Source: Melaminivora alkalimesophila (GTDB taxonomy: Bacteria > Pseudomonadota > Gammaproteobacteria > Burkholderiales > Burkholderiaceae_C). Taken from it: DNA of 6,281 nt. The notes under the pieces are model-generated. The model was not told the origin of the DNA. It ran no database searches and saw nothing but the letters and a program-made list of their open reading frames with translations. Location of the stretch: NCBI RefSeq assembly GCF_000282995.1, contig NZ_ALEE01000573.1, forward strand, positions 1 through 6,281. The letters are read 5' to 3'. Below, one piece after another: positions 5,226 through 6,281 of this stretch. Positions within the stretch are counted from its first letter, which is position 1; each line of letters starts with the position of its first letter. A program made the translations under genes and the position numbers.

Positions 5226-6281
5226 GCGCGCTGCCCGTACTGGCCTCCGTGCATGACGCCGTCGCCTGGCTGCGCGCCCAGGTGCCCGGCACGCTGCAGA
5301 CCGACAGCCGCCAGGTGGCGCCGGGCGACGCCTTCATCGCCTGGCCGGGCGCGGCCACCGACGGGCGCGCGCACGTGGCCGACGCCCTGGCGCGCGGCGC
5401 GGCCGCCTGCCTGGTGGAGGGCGAGGGCGTGCAGGCCTTCGGCTTCAAGGATGCGCGCATCGCCGCGCTGCACGGCCTGAAGGCCACGACCGGGCCGATC
5501 GCCGCCGAGTGGTTCGGGCAGCCGAGCGCGCGCCTGGCGGTGCTGGCCGTCACCGGCACCAACGGCAAGACCAGCACCGCCTGGTGGATCGCCGAGGCGC
5601 TGAATGCGCTGGCGGCGCGCGGCACGCCCGCGCGCGCCGGTTGCGCGCTGGTCGGCACCCTCGGGATGGGCGTGCCGCCGCAGCTCGAGCCGACGGGGCT
5701 GACCACGCCGGACCCGGTGCGGCTGCAGCGTGGCTTTGCCCGCTTCGCGGATGCCGGCCTCGGCGCCTGTGCCATCGAGGCCTCGTCCATCGGGCTGGCC
5801 GAGCAGCGCCTGGCGGGGACGCACATCCGGGTGGCGCTGTTCACCAACTTCACGCAGGACCACCTGGACTACCACCCGGGCATGGCCGCCTACTGGCAGG
5901 CCAAGAGCCTGCTGTTCGACTGGCCGGGCCTGCAGGCGGCGGTGGTCAACGTCGACGATGCGCGCGGCAGCGAGCTGCACGCGGCGCTCGAGGGCCGGCC
6001 GCTGGATCTGTGGAGCGTGTCCCTGCAGGGGCCGGCGCGGCTGCAGGCGCACGAGGTGCGCACCACCGACGCCGGACTGGCCTTCACGGTGGCCGAGGGC
6101 GCCCACACGCGGGCGCTGCAGACGCGGCTGGCCGGGCTGTTCAACGTCTCGAACCTGCTGGGCGTGGTGGCCGGGCTGCGCGCGCTCGGCGTGCCGCTGG
6201 ACGAGGCGGTGGACGCCTGTGCCGGCCTGCAGCCGGTGCCCGGGCGCATGCAGCAGCTCGGCGGCGCCGGCCAGCCGCTGG
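5222..6281 (+). CDS. murE: MurE, UDP-N-acetylmuramoyl-tripeptide synthetase, N-terminal part
   Basis: Partial gene cut by the right window edge: 353 complete codons are visible from a GTG start and the frame stays open. MurE is a cytoplasmic Mur ligase that uses ATP to add the third stem-peptide residue, probably meso-diaminopimelate in this kind of bacterium, to UDP-MurNAc-L-Ala-D-Glu. Visible motifs: TDSRQVAPGDAF (27-38) of the UDP-binding domain; ATP loop GTNGKTST (112-119); TTPDP (161-165); EASSIGL (186-192); FTNFTQDHLDYH (207-218); K228 in YWQAKSLLF, the probable carbamylated lysine; FNVSN (307-311); and PVPGRM (338-343). In place of the EVSSH found in many MurE proteins it has EASSI, which I recall from Burkholderiales. 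The region that decides between diaminopimelate and lysine lies beyond the window, so the substrate is inferred. The start overlaps the ftsI stop (GTGA), with GGAGGAG upstream. Confidence 0.95.
   Translation, partial: MSALPVLASVHDAVAWLRAQVPGTLQTDSRQVAPGDAFIAWPGAATDGRAHVADALARGAAACLVEGEGVQAFGFKDARIAALHGLKATTGPIAAEWFGQPSARLAVLAVTGTNGKTSTAWWIAEALNALAARGTPARAGCALVGTLGMGVPPQLEPTGLTTPDPVRLQRGFARFADAGLGACAIEASSIGLAEQRLAGTHIRVALFTNFTQDHLDYHPGMAAYWQAKSLLFDWPGLQAAVVNVDDARGSELHAALEGRPLDLWSVSLQGPARLQAHEVRTTDAGLAFTVAEGAHTRALQTRLAGLFNVSNLLGVVAGLRALGVPLDEAVDACAGLQPVPGRMQQLGGAGQPL

Overview
The window is a stretch of core chromosome from a GC-rich bacterium, most likely a betaproteobacterium of the order Burkholderiales and probably close to the Comamonadaceae (Acidovorax-like). 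That placement rests on the wording of the proteins as I remember those families, the strong G/C preference at third codon positions, and the gene order hslV-hslU followed by the division and cell wall (dcw) cluster. No database search was possible. All seven genes lie on the + strand. There are no tRNA or rRNA genes, CRISPR arrays, insertion sequences or phage genes.

Region 1 (1-1559) is the end of hslV and all of hslU, which encode the HslVU (ClpQY) ATP-dependent protease. HslV is the peptidase and HslU the AAA+ unfoldase that feeds it. The genes are 96 bases apart, with a GC-rich hairpin in the gap.

Region 2 (1560-1827) is the only sizeable gene-free stretch, 268 bases with visibly less G+C than its surroundings. 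It holds several signals. An inverted repeat spans the hslU stop codon, and a longer bulged inverted repeat lies at 1621-1648. Three CCGGCC copies precede a probable extended -10 promoter at 1709-1736. Overlapping that promoter is an array of four AGTG-core repeats at an exact 10-base period (1733-1768), which looks like the operator bound by MraZ.

Region 3 (1828-6281) is the start of the dcw cluster: mraZ, rsmH (mraW), ftsL, ftsI and the first 353 codons of murE. MraZ is a transcription factor that probably represses its own operon. RsmH methylates 16S rRNA. FtsL and FtsI are septal proteins of the divisome, and MurE adds the third residue of the peptidoglycan stem peptide. rsmH/ftsL, ftsL/ftsI and ftsI/murE overlap by four bases each (ATGA, ATGA, GTGA). 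Each overlapped start has a good ribosome binding site inside the preceding gene, so these genes are almost certainly one translationally coupled operon.

I found no undescribed system. The points most worth checking are the MraZ-type operator array, the two inverted repeats downstream of hslU, and a patch of unusual codon use inside rsmH that may mark recombination.
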